Shown: positions 1-6,968, numbered from the stretch's first letter. The stretch: 64,000 bases of DNA from Fodinibius salsisoli (GCF_026229185.1 NZ_JAGGJA010000005.1:1-64000); one strand, 5' to 3'. A program made the numbers and translations. The notes: a model not told the origin generated them from the sequence alone.

Positions 1-87
1 CGCCAGCGCTTGCATTCAACGCTGGACTACCGCACACCGGCGGAAATGCAAGAGTATTTAACCCAACAACAAGAACGGGCAGCATGA
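1..87 (+). CDS. IS3-family transposase (OrfB), C-terminal fragment
   Basis: Only 28 residues and the TGA stop lie in the window. The visible part contains RLHSTLDYRTPAEMQEYL, which matches the conserved end of the integrase core in IS3/IS911 OrfB proteins (usual form LHSxLGYxTPxE). The catalytic DDE residues would lie upstream, outside the window. Whether the rest of the transposase is intact cannot be judged here. Confidence 0.7.
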   Translation, partial: RQRLHSTLDYRTPAEMQEYLTQQQERAA

Positions 88-121
88 TCTGGCTTAACGT
101 ACTGTCCATTTTTTTGTAGCA
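1..121 (+). mobile_element. Right end of an IS3-family insertion sequence
   Basis: The window opens inside the last codons of an IS3-type transposase, followed by a short non-coding tail. The tail ends in GTAGCA near position 121, and IS3 termini usually end in CA. Immediately after it the sequence reads as part of another protein (IPEDGPLL, then INDYPLI), so the element appears to sit inside a gene. The left end is outside the window, so the terminal repeat and the target duplication cannot be confirmed. Confidence 0.6.
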
Positions 122-142
122 ATTCCAGAGGACGGACCTCTT

Positions 143-1306
143 TTGATCAATGATTATCCTCTTATCCGTGAAACAGAGTTTTCAGCAGTAATTACATCGC
201 TAACAGAGTCAATAGATCCTTATGGTGATTTCCAGATCACTGATAGTTTAACAGATTGTAAGGCAAGTATATCAGTTGGTAAAACAGAACTTTCTACAAC
301 CTATTATACAGGTGGTAGAGGGACTGTTGGTATTTTAAGCAAAGATCCTATCGATCATATTGATTGGCAGGATCAAAGCAAGATTGGGGCAGCAATGGCT
401 TCTACCTTGGCAGCCGCTGCTTTATTACGGAAAACAATTGATAAACCTGTCCGATCAATAGCAATTTGCGCCTGGAATTATGAAGAGGTAAAACTGGATG
501 CCGGTAATTATCCAGAAGTATTAAACAATAAACCAGATCTTGGGAATTCTCTCATTATCGGAGCGGGAGCTGTTGGAAGCGCTTTTTCATATTGGCTACA
601 GCTTTTAGGATTTAAAGGTAGCTTAGCTCTGATTGATAAGGATCCTGTGCAACTTCATAATACAAATAGGTCCCTACTTTTTATTCCGGACCATTCAGAT
701 TGGTTCACTGGTCCGGCGCTGAATAAAGTTGATGTTTTGGGTGAGACTTTTAAAGGTAAGTGTAGATCTATTGCAGAATGGTATGATGAAGTAGAAGAGA
801 TAAAAGATGAAAAATTTGATATTATCTACTGTCTGGCAAATGAGCGCGATGTCCGGACTCGCATAATGAGTAGGTACCCTTTAGTTGTATTGCATGCAAC
901 TACCGGTCACAATTGGGTAAGTCAGCTACACCGGCATATCTATGGCACTGATGATTGTATTCGTTGCAGAATGAATGACATTAAAGAGGTAAAATTTGAA
1001 TGTTCTAAGGGAGAGGTTAAGAAGGATGAGGAAACGGAAGTGGAAGCTCCTATCAACAATAGGGATGCAGCCTTACCCTTCTTGTCAACTGCTTCCGGAT
1101 TATTCTTGTATACACTTTCTCTAAAAATGGCCAACGGGTACGTATCGCAGGATAAGGTTAATGATTGGAGAATGTATTTTGACTTCTTGCATGATCCTTT
1201 TAGGAAGGGTGCTCAAAAATGTCAGTCGGATTGTCCTTATTCAGGAAAAGACCAGATGGTAAGGAAGATACAATCAGATAATAAATACAAGGAATTTGTT
1301 AATTAG
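143..1306 (+). CDS. ThiF/E1-like adenylyltransferase, 5' end probably removed by the IS
   Basis: This is a ThiF/E1 superfamily protein, a group that adenylates the C-terminus of a ubiquitin-like protein or a similar substrate. The Rossmann motif IIGAGAVG lies at residues 138-145, the acidic pair D165/D167 follows, and NTNRSLLF at 173-180 matches the N-x-N-R arginine-finger motif. C272xxC275 and C360xxxC364 may bind zinc. The usual acidic residue of the later C-x-D-N motif appears replaced: CLAN at 230-233. The listed start is a TTG, but the frame stays open upstream to position 98 and already reads like protein from position 122 (IPEDGPL), so the true N-terminus was probably cut off by the IS. 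The first 130 residues are not recognised. It converges on the ImmA gene with an 8-base overlap. Bacterial E1-like genes often sit in defence or conjugation operons (CBASS Cap2, Bil), but no ubiquitin-like or E2 partner is visible, so the role is open. Confidence 0.75.
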   Translation: MINDYPLIRETEFSAVITSLTESIDPYGDFQITDSLTDCKASISVGKTELSTTYYTGGRGTVGILSKDPIDHIDWQDQSKIGAAMASTLAAAALLRKTIDKPVRSIAICAWNYEEVKLDAGNYPEVLNNKPDLGNSLIIGAGAVGSAFSYWLQLLGFKGSLALIDKDPVQLHNTNRSLLFIPDHSDWFTGPALNKVDVLGETFKGKCRSIAEWYDEVEEIKDEKFDIIYCLANERDVRTRIMSRYPLVVLHATTGHNWVSQLHRHIYGTDDCIRCRMNDIKEVKFECSKGEVKKDEETEVEAPINNRDAALPFLSTASGLFLYTLSLKMANGYVSQDKVNDWRMYFDFLHDPFRKGAQKCQSDCPYSGKDQMVRKIQSDNKYKEFVN

Positions 1307-2090
1307 GATCAACTGTAATGAAGGTTCCAATTCTATTTTGGTAGCCTAAATCAAAAGTTTGTTCTTTTATGGCATAATCATCACGTACAGAGGGATACCA
1401 GTTTTTTAATCGGGATTGGGATGTTACGCATCCATTAGTACAGGAATATGAATAAGCTTGGGATTGCTCATTCACTTGGTTTCCTCTGATAGAGTTGTGC
1501 CAATGGTTATCAAAAAAGAAGTCAGAACGCTGATCATATAGTATTTCATTATTGGTGTTGCTAACAATGAATGAACAGTCATTGTTAGTTAGCTTCATCA
1601 TACGTATTGCCGTAGCCTCCCTTGAAATTTTATAATAAGTTCTTAGTTCTTCTAAAGCTGAATACGAAATAGAGAGTTTGTTTAGCTTATCCTTAAATGG
1701 GTTTGCAGGAGCTAAAAAATTGATGGCAAATATGTTAGCCTCTTGTTCTATTTCTTTATCAGAATAATAACCAGGATTTGAGACTAACCGGGATTCTTTA
1801 TGCAAGACTTCGAGATGACTGGGTATAGATAAATGACCAAGCTCGTGAGCTAGGGTGAATCTTTTAAATTCTGGAGTCCAATCATGGCTTTTATTAAAGC
1901 CAATCAAATAATCTAACCTTCCAAGGTATTAGGTGAATCCAGAAAAGTCATCGTAGAAATCTTTTTCGATGAAATGATACCCGGCAAAGTCAATTAGCCC
2001 CTCAATATTTGGTATAAACGTATTGGGATCTAATTTTAAATGCTCTCTTAAATGAATGGTTGATTCTATAATCTCTGACTCATCTAACAT
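1299..2090 (-). pseudogene. ImmA/IrrE-family metallopeptidase gene with an in-frame TAA stop
   Basis: ImmA/IrrE proteases are zinc peptidases that cleave or inactivate a partner XRE repressor. The zinc motif HELGH is present in FTLAHELGHLSIPSHL, with a downstream EQEANIFA helix that typically supplies the third ligand. Read from ATG at 2088-2090, the frame runs through LIDFAGYHFIEKDFYDDF and then meets TAA at 1929-1931. After the stop the same frame continues as YLGRLDY into the catalytic part without any shift. The single stop therefore splits an otherwise intact gene of 263 codons. A TTG at 1905-1907 could restart translation and make a 202-residue protein that keeps HELGH but lacks the N-terminus. 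The gene follows the XRE gene by 5 bases, the usual antitoxin/repressor-protease order. It is probably inactive or reduced, unless the stop is read through or is a sequencing error. Confidence 0.75.
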
Positions 2091-2095
2091 CTATA

Positions 2096-2410
2096 CTACT
2101 TATTTCCTGACTTTATGAGCTCAACAAATTCGTTGATTTTTTTAATTGAGTCAGCCGATAGGTCCTCTACATTTCTCATGAGCATTTGCCTTTCAAACTC
2201 GGCATCAGAGCTACCAACAAATTCCTCTACATTTGCATCAAGGATATTGGCAAACTTTCTAATTAGTGAAGGTGTAGGAACCCTATTCCCTTTTTCAAAC
2301 TGAGAGATGGAAGCTTGAGTCATTTCCATCTTTTCAGCTACCTCTTGCTGGTTGTATCCTCTGTTTTTTCTAATCTTTTTTAGATTATTCCCAAACTCGG
2401 TCGATAGCAT
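2096..2410 (-). CDS. XRE-family helix-turn-helix repressor
   Basis: This 104-residue protein carries a classic XRE helix-turn-helix at about residues 7-62, with YNQQEVAEKMEMTQASISQF as the two-helix core and then PTPSLIRKFANILDANVEEF. The C-terminal 35 residues are charged and helical and may serve for dimerisation or as the target of the protease. It is the first gene of a pair with the downstream ImmA/IrrE peptidase, 5 bases away, a standard regulator/protease arrangement in mobile elements. A perfect palindrome 10 bases upstream of its start is the obvious autoregulatory operator. The start ATG at 2408-2410 is well placed. Confidence 0.85.
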   Translation of the reverse strand: MLSTEFGNNLKKIRKNRGYNQQEVAEKMEMTQASISQFEKGNRVPTPSLIRKFANILDANVEEFVGSSDAEFERQMLMRNVEDLSADSIKKINEFVELIKSGNK

Positions 2411-2419
2411 GGCATAGGG

Positions 2420-2449
2420 TTATATTATAAATTTACATTTATAATATAA
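2420..2449. promoter_or_regulatory. Perfect 13-bp inverted repeat, likely XRE operator
   Basis: TTATATTATAAAT at 2420-2432 is followed by TTAC and then its exact reverse complement ATTTATAATATAA at 2437-2449. The palindrome lies 10 bases upstream of the XRE start codon, over the expected promoter region, and is very AT-rich. Dyads of this type are the usual binding sites of dimeric XRE repressors. The operator role is inferred from position and symmetry. Confidence 0.7.
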
Positions 2450-2546
2450 TTAAATTTGAACATATAGCAATACACTTTTGTCAGGGGAATTACCTTTTTG
2501 TTATGAGAAGTGTTTGAGTAGGAAAAAATGGACTGCAAAATCTTTT

Positions 2547-3071
2547 TTATATACAAATAATTGGCATTGATACTATTCCAATTTGTTTGGCTATGAAATA
2601 AGTCGAATTCCCGTCCACAATATCAAAAAGACCTTTTTCTTCATTTGGTATAATAGAAATAGGTTTTCGCCTAGGTATTATCCCTTGATACGCCTGGCGC
2701 ATATAGATAAACCCGTTGGCAATGCCTTCAGGCCGTTTTCTTGTCGGGCGTAACCAGCTGATTGGTACGATAGCCGTAGCTTCATCCATATTGAAGAAAC
2801 GATCCAGTCGGTTGGGATCTAGGCAAAACATGCGCTGGTAGTTTTGGAGGTACGTCCCAACTTGTTCCATTTTGAGCCAGCCGGTAAGGGCTGCATCTAT
2901 ATCCTCATCATTGGTATAGTTAACCTGTATGAATTGCCCCGTGTCATCTATGTTTATATGCAGTTTGTTGAAATCATGATACTGACGGTTGATTTCATCT
3001 AGTTGCTTTGTGAAGTGGCTCAGCAAAGTAGATGGATTGCTGGTATCGACAGCTGTTTTCATATATGCCAT
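2547..3071 (-). CDS. Hypothetical protein with a ParB/sulfiredoxin-like C-terminus
   Basis: This is a 174-residue protein of unknown function. The last 35 residues (RRKPISIIP, then IVDGNSTYFIAKQIGIVSMP) resemble the end of ParB-N/Srx-fold domains, where a V-D-G-x-x-R/T-x-x-A-x-K-x-x-G-x-x-x-I-P pattern is common. The N-terminal half is helical and charged and contains a DPNRLDRFFNM segment, without a family I recognise. It starts immediately after the stop of the upstream 95-residue gene, so the two are certainly co-transcribed. No ParA partner is nearby, so a partition role is not supported. Its place beside the putative origin suggests a role in replication or packaging of the island, which is inference. 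Confidence 0.6.
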   Translation of the reverse strand: MAYMKTAVDTSNPSTLLSHFTKQLDEINRQYHDFNKLHINIDDTGQFIQVNYTNDEDIDAALTGWLKMEQVGTYLQNYQRMFCLDPNRLDRFFNMDEATAIVPISWLRPTRKRPEGIANGFIYMRQAYQGIIPRRKPISIIPNEEKGLFDIVDGNSTYFIAKQIGIVSMPIICI

Positions 3072-3359
3072 TTATAGATTTTCCGCTTGTGGGTTTTCTT
3101 GAATGATTTTAATTATATCATCCACTTCTGATTTTCGGCACAGTTTAATGGCCTTTCGACCATTTTGAATGTTCCGGCCATAGCTGCGGACGGTCAGCAT
3201 CTTGCGATAGCCGCACCGGTAGAAGGAGGTTCGGGATATGCGTCCCAGTTGCTCACACATGTAGCTGATTGCTTCTCCGATGGTCATGAAGTCTTCTTGG
3301 TTGGAGCCGGTTCCCGCCGGTAAATAGTTTATCTCTTCAGGATTTTCAAAATTAGACAT
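3072..3359 (-). CDS. Small putative DNA-binding protein
   Basis: This 95-residue protein is not assigned to a named family. The centre (EDFMTIGEAISYMCEQLGRI, then SRTSFYRCGYRKMLTVRSYG) looks like a winged-helix or MerR/excisionase-type helix-turn-helix. It has a T-x-G-E-A-I first helix, a second helix with S-R-T-S-F-Y-R, and a basic wing with RNIQNGRKAIKLCR. It is the first gene after the repeat-rich 3360-3632 region in the leftward direction and abuts the next gene with no spacing. A role in binding the neighbouring repeats or in regulating the operon is plausible but unproven. Confidence 0.55.
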   Translation of the reverse strand: MSNFENPEEINYLPAGTGSNQEDFMTIGEAISYMCEQLGRISRTSFYRCGYRKMLTVRSYGRNIQNGRKAIKLCRKSEVDDIIKIIQENPQAENL

Positions 3360-3373
3360 TATCTATCTTATTT

Positions 3374-3605
3374 TCTTAGAGGGTGGTGTTAAGTGCAATA
3401 AAAACTGATGGTTAACTGTCTAAGAAATCGGGAAAGATTCATCTTAGATATCTTAGACCGATCTTAGACTTCTTAGTCGTTTCTTAGTGGTTTTCTTAGC
3501 TATTTTATTATTTACTAACTAACTATTTATTATATACTTACAAGGTGTTGGTTGGGGCGGATTTTTCGTTTCTAAGAAAATAAGACGCTATTTACAGTTT
3601 CTTAG
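3374..3605. other. Cluster of ten TCTTAG repeats with AT-rich block: probable replication origin
   Basis: TCTTAG occurs at 3374, 3442, 3451, 3462, 3471, 3482, 3494 and 3600, and its complement CTAAGA at 3420 and 3572. The six central copies start 9, 11, 9, 11 and 12 bases apart, close to one DNA turn, so they lie on one face of the helix. They are followed by a run of almost pure A/T (3500-3540) with a CTAACTAACTA motif. Iterons plus an AT-rich unwinding element next to a replication helicase gene (ends at 3633) is the layout of origins in plasmids and phage satellites. No gene lies in 3360-3632. Confidence 0.65.
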
Positions 3606-3632
3606 TAATTCTCATATTTCCGGCCATTTAGG

Positions 3633-5771
3633 TCAAAAAGGTGCCGCCTCGTCGGTTTCCGCTACAGCGTATTCAACCGGCCCTTGTTGGGATTCCCGCT
3701 GCATCATCACGTTAGCCTCCTCCCGCCGGCCAAAAGCCCGCAGCCACGAAGGCGTAAGGTGTTTCCGGGGAATATGGTAGCCGTGCCGGTTTTCCTTTAC
3801 GGTGCCTTTTATCGGATCCTCATAGCTGTAATAATTAGTTTTCGCTTTTCCGTGCAGGTCCAGGGCTTCTATTTCTTCCCGGATGATATCCTGGCTGATA
3901 TAATCGCGTCCCTTGTTGTAGTTGGTGTAGGCATCCCAGATGCCGCTCCAGTACATGACCAGCCCATCCTTGCTGTTCCATCCGTAATAGCGTTTGGGGA
4001 GCTCCCCGTTTTCATTCATGACTTCTATGCTGGCAAGGAATTGCTGAAGCGGGGTTTGATGGACTTCCCGTTCGGCCGAGTTGGCTAGAAACTGTACCCC
4101 GTACCGAAAGATCTCTGTGGAGATCCGCGAATCCCGAAGCAGCTCCTGCATCTCCCGGAGATCTTCCTCGCTCGCAGCCGACTTATCCCTCCCGGAAAGC
4201 GATTGCCCCACGAATTCGGCGAACTGCACGTCACCGGGCCGACAGACAAACAGATCTACCGTAATAAGCGCCGCCATATTTTCGATCTGCCGGTCTTTAA
4301 TTTGGAACCGCACGCCTTCCTGGTCGCTTCGCCGGTCGAGTTCTTCCTCGACGGCTTCGGTCAGTAGGCGTTTGGTCCAGAGCAGCTCACTTTTAAACAG
4401 CTCCCGGTTAAAGTCATTATAGGTGTATAGTAGCGACAGAAACAGCCGCTGCATCTGGCTTTTATGATTTTCAAACCACCAGAGGTTCTGCACGTCACCC
4501 CGTTTGTCTTTTGCGTATTCAATCATAATACACCGCGAGCGGAAGTGGTCTTCGGTCGGTTTGTAGTTGGAGATAAACATTAGCTGCGACCGCACCGGGC
4601 TCCAAGCGTTCTTGGTCCGGTCGTGGGAGGCGCTTACCCCACGTTGTCGCAACTCGTACCACATGTTAAACACCTGTGGGGTGATCTTGCCTTTTCCGGG
4701 CACAAACTCATCCATGATGACCGGGATCTTGCTATGGTTGGCCAGCTTGTTTTCTGCAGATTTAAGCGTGGGGTTGGAATCGACGTCGGTAAACGACTGG
4801 CCGAAGAAGTTCAGCATGATTTGCGAGAGCTGACCTTTTCCCGTCGAAGGTTCCCCAAACAGGTACAAGAACACGACATGTTTGAATACGTCATAGATCT
4901 CATCAAAGAACAGGAACGAGAGCATATATGAGAAGATGAGGTATCCCTCAGCCTTTTTCTCGGGCTGCTGGCCGGCAATGAGCTCTCCAAATTTGTCTCG
5001 TACGGTATCGATGAAGTATTGGAGCTCTTTACCGGTAAAAAGACGGTGTTCCTCATCGCTATAAAATCCATCCGTGGGCGACGGCAGGTCAAACAGCGGC
5101 GCCGGTTCAATCCGACCGGGCTTCACGTAAAAGGTAGTGTCGGCAGCTACCATGGGGAACAGCCCGGAATCCGGATTCGGGGCGATGATATACTGGGGCT
5201 CCCGCAGGTGATCATTTGGGATATTGATAAGTGCATTTCGGGTTAAGTAAAACTTATACCCGTGATGCTCAATAAATCCGTAATAATTGAATTCATACAC
5301 GGTCTGGGGTTGCCACCGATTGCAGAGAAAACTCATAAAGAAGAGGATTTCATCATCAGACTTAAACCGGGCTGACTGGTAGGAGTGCTTAAAGATCTGG
5401 ATCTGAAACGCTTTCTTAGACAAGAGGTCCTCAGGCTCCAGCACAAAGAGCTCGCTTTGGGTTAGGGTTCGCGTTTCTGGAGTAAGCCAACTCACCTGGC
5501 ATTCATAGAGCGTGGAATCCCATTTAAGGGTCTCGGGATTGTAGCGGATGATCTTGGAATGTATTTCAATGTCGAAGGTGCCGATCCGGCGGCTGGTGCC
5601 ATCGGTTTCATTGCGGTACCATCCGAAATCCAGGGGATCGGAGCTGTCCACATATTCAAACGGTTCTTTTTGCGAATCAGAAATGGCAGATGGTTCAAGT
5701 TCATCTGGGTGTTGTCGACTGTTAGGTGATAGTAGCTTTAGAGAGCCTTCCCGGCTGTTGCTGCTGCTCAT
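3633..5771 (-). CDS. Replication helicase/initiator of the island (P-loop NTPase)
   Basis: This 712-residue protein has a central P-loop ATPase module of the type found in the replication proteins of phage satellites and integrated elements. Walker A is LFGEPSTGKG at 304-313, Walker B is IPVIMDEF at 349-356, the sensor segment is QLMFISNY at 396-403, and arginines R411/R413 may act as fingers. The N-terminal 240 residues have no motif I can name, and no primase metal site (DxD or zinc ribbon) is apparent. The C-terminal 150 residues may include a winged helix (YYGWNSKDGLVMYW, then KTNYYSYEDPI). It lies directly beside the repeat cluster at 3374-3605, which supports an origin-opening role. Its start overlaps the upstream 85-residue gene by 50 bases, so it is translated as part of the same operon. 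Superfamily 3 or AAA+ membership cannot be settled by eye. Confidence 0.7.
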   Translation of the reverse strand: MSSSNSREGSLKLLSPNSRQHPDELEPSAISDSQKEPFEYVDSSDPLDFGWYRNETDGTSRRIGTFDIEIHSKIIRYNPETLKWDSTLYECQVSWLTPETRTLTQSELFVLEPEDLLSKKAFQIQIFKHSYQSARFKSDDEILFFMSFLCNRWQPQTVYEFNYYGFIEHHGYKFYLTRNALINIPNDHLREPQYIIAPNPDSGLFPMVAADTTFYVKPGRIEPAPLFDLPSPTDGFYSDEEHRLFTGKELQYFIDTVRDKFGELIAGQQPEKKAEGYLIFSYMLSFLFFDEIYDVFKHVVFLYLFGEPSTGKGQLSQIMLNFFGQSFTDVDSNPTLKSAENKLANHSKIPVIMDEFVPGKGKITPQVFNMWYELRQRGVSASHDRTKNAWSPVRSQLMFISNYKPTEDHFRSRCIMIEYAKDKRGDVQNLWWFENHKSQMQRLFLSLLYTYNDFNRELFKSELLWTKRLLTEAVEEELDRRSDQEGVRFQIKDRQIENMAALITVDLFVCRPGDVQFAEFVGQSLSGRDKSAASEEDLREMQELLRDSRISTEIFRYGVQFLANSAEREVHQTPLQQFLASIEVMNENGELPKRYYGWNSKDGLVMYWSGIWDAYTNYNKGRDYISQDIIREEIEALDLHGKAKTNYYSYEDPIKGTVKENRHGYHIPRKHLTPSWLRAFGRREEANVMMQRESQQGPVEYAVAETDEAAPF

Positions 5772-5979
5772 TTATTCGTTTTTGAGATATTAAAATTTTG
5801 TGTTCACTCACATGGTTGAGTTCATAGAGGTTGTCTCCATATCCGTATATCACCCAGAGGTCGTATCCTTCTACGATCTGTGTTTCGATCATGCGGACGG
5901 TTTCAGTGCGCTGGATACCATCGACGTCAAGAAATTTAATGGTATCCCCGAGAGTGTAGCGGGTACGTATATTGGCCAT
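5722..5979 (-). CDS. Small hypothetical protein, possible beta-barrel fold
   Basis: This is an 85-residue protein with alternating hydrophobic and charged residues (YTLGDTIKFLD, ETVRMIETQIVEGYDLWVIY) that suggest a small SH3-like beta-barrel. It ends with a glutamine-rich tail (NEQQQQPGR). Its last 50 bases overlap the start of the helicase gene in another frame, and it follows the 99-residue gene by only 3 bases, so it belongs to the same leftward operon. No function can be assigned. Overlapping, very compact genes of this kind are typical of phage and satellite replication modules. Confidence 0.6.
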   Translation of the reverse strand: MANIRTRYTLGDTIKFLDVDGIQRTETVRMIETQIVEGYDLWVIYGYGDNLYELNHVSEHKILISQKRINEQQQQPGRLSKATIT

Positions 5980-5982
5980 AGT

Positions 5983-6282
5983 TTAAAGGGTTAGTCGAAT
6001 TCCTTTGATCTTGCAAAGAGCTCCCATGGGCAGATCAAATTTCTTGTTGAGAATGAGGGTAAGAACCTGCTCTGAAATTCCTAGTGCTCGTTCCATTTTG
6101 CACAAGCGATGATCTGAAATGTAGTATGGTTTTTTGAACCACTGCCGGAAGGTGTTTAGCTTTATATCAGGAAACAGGATTTTCCGAAAATCATCATAGG
6201 TATCATATTGATCGAGTATCTGTCCTTTTATGATGCCTAGGCGTAGCCGGTTAATTTCATATTTTGTTATTGGTCCGTTCAC
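5983..6282 (-). CDS. Small putative helix-turn-helix protein, first gene of the replication operon
   Basis: This is a 99-residue protein. The segment HRLCKMERALGISEQVLTLI resembles a helix-turn-helix, and the N-terminal half (ILDQYDTYDDFRKILFPDIK) is helical. It is the first gene of the leftward replication operon and is transcribed divergently from the CI-like repressor at 6479-6892, with 196 bases between them. In lambdoid switches this is the position of a Cro or CII-type regulator or an early activator. I cannot place it in a named family. Confidence 0.55.
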   Translation of the reverse strand: MNGPITKYEINRLRLGIIKGQILDQYDTYDDFRKILFPDIKLNTFRQWFKKPYYISDHRLCKMERALGISEQVLTLILNKKFDLPMGALCKIKGIRLTL

Positions 6283-6372
6283 AAGCGTACTTCTGTCTTT
6301 TAAAATTTATGGGTAAGTAGTATAATCGGATGGTTACAGTTACCCGTTACCGATACCTACAGGGCTAAAGTA

Positions 6373-6411
6373 GTGATGTGATAACAACGAAACAATTAAA
6401 TGTGATGTGAT
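6373..6411. promoter_or_regulatory. Direct repeat GTGATGTGAT in the divergent promoter region
   Basis: GTGATGTGAT occurs at 6373-6382 and again at 6402-6411, with starts 29 bases apart (about three helical turns). The repeats lie in the 196-base gap between the leftward replication operon (start 6282) and the rightward CI-like repressor (start 6479). They are candidate operators of that repressor. A further partial copy in opposite orientation (AATCACA) lies near 6440. Binding is inferred from position only. Confidence 0.45.
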
Positions 6412-6478
6412 CATAAATATTTAAGAAGGGCATTGATTCCAATCACAATAAAACCAACAGGATAGGAAAAGAGGAATT

Positions 6479-6892
6479 TTGGAGAAAAAATCTGGATCAA
6501 TATTACAAGATAATGTCCGGTATTTGCTGGAGGAATACTACGAAGGTAATGTGTCTGAAATGCAGCGGGAGACGGGGGTAAATCGGTCTGTTATTTCAGA
6601 GTTAAAAAATGGAGGGAAGACAGAAGTAAACAGCTCCACGCTAATTCGGTTTGCTGAGGCGGGGGTGAATCTTAACTGGTTGTTAACGGGTAAAGGTAGG
6701 CCTTTTATGGTTAACGAAGATTCCGAAATTAGCACAGAGCTGAAAGAAAAACAGTTGCTCGATAATCGCGCAAATGAGATTAAAAAGCTAGTAAGTGATA
6801 TCGAAGATCAGCTATCCGAACAACCGCATTTGCGGCTTGATCCGGATGTTCAGACTGCACTTCTTGAACTTTTAAAGAAAGCTGTTCGATAA
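6479..6892 (+). CDS. CI-type phage repressor (helix-turn-helix)
   Basis: This 137-residue DNA-binding protein has an N-terminal helix-turn-helix at about residues 24-60. It contains SEMQRETGVNRSVISELKNG and the phrase LNWLLTGKG at 65-73, which is characteristic of the CI-repressor N-terminal domain family. There is no LexA/CI-type peptidase domain; residues 81-137 are a charged helical tail, probably for oligomerisation. The start is TTG at 6479-6481, preceded by AAAGAGGAAT, a reasonable ribosome binding site. It is the only rightward gene of the replication/integration part and is divergent from the replication operon, so it is the likely master repressor. Lacking a self-cleavage domain, it would need an external derepressor, as PICI repressors do. 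Confidence 0.75.
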   Translation: MEKKSGSILQDNVRYLLEEYYEGNVSEMQRETGVNRSVISELKNGGKTEVNSSTLIRFAEAGVNLNWLLTGKGRPFMVNEDSEISTELKEKQLLDNRANEIKKLVSDIEDQLSEQPHLRLDPDVQTALLELLKKAVR

Positions 6893-6968
6893 GATCTAGC
6901 ACTTCCTTTTTGCTGTTGATCTGTTTGGCATTCGGTCCCCGTAGTGTTGGTTCACTGGTATTGATCAT
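6780..6968 (-). CDS. Possible small helical protein antisense to the repressor 3' end
   Basis: This is a possible 62-residue protein starting at ATG 6966-6968 with AGGAG eight bases upstream on the minus strand, one of the clearest ribosome binding sites in the island. The product (VLDLIEQLSLKVQEVQSEH, then AVVRIADLRYHLLAF) is mostly helical. Its 3' two thirds lie antisense to the end of the repressor gene, so part of its pattern could be a coding shadow. It lies 72 bases downstream of the excisionase-like gene in the same direction. I regard it as possible but unproven. Confidence 0.35.
   Translation of the reverse strand: MINTSEPTLRGPNAKQINSKKEVLDLIEQLSLKVQEVQSEHPDQAANAVVRIADLRYHLLAF

Noticed and set aside
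2547-3071. Partition system (ParB)
   Set aside because: Only the last segment resembles a ParB/Srx fold and there is no ParA or clear parS cluster assigned to it. The nearby repeats fit a replication origin better.
3374-3605. CRISPR-like repeat array
   Set aside because: The repeated unit is only six bases and spacing is about 10 bases. There are no spacers and no cas genes.
4081-4931. Rightward reading frames opposite the helicase gene
   Set aside because: They are antisense shadows of the helicase, have poor composition and lack ribosome binding sites.
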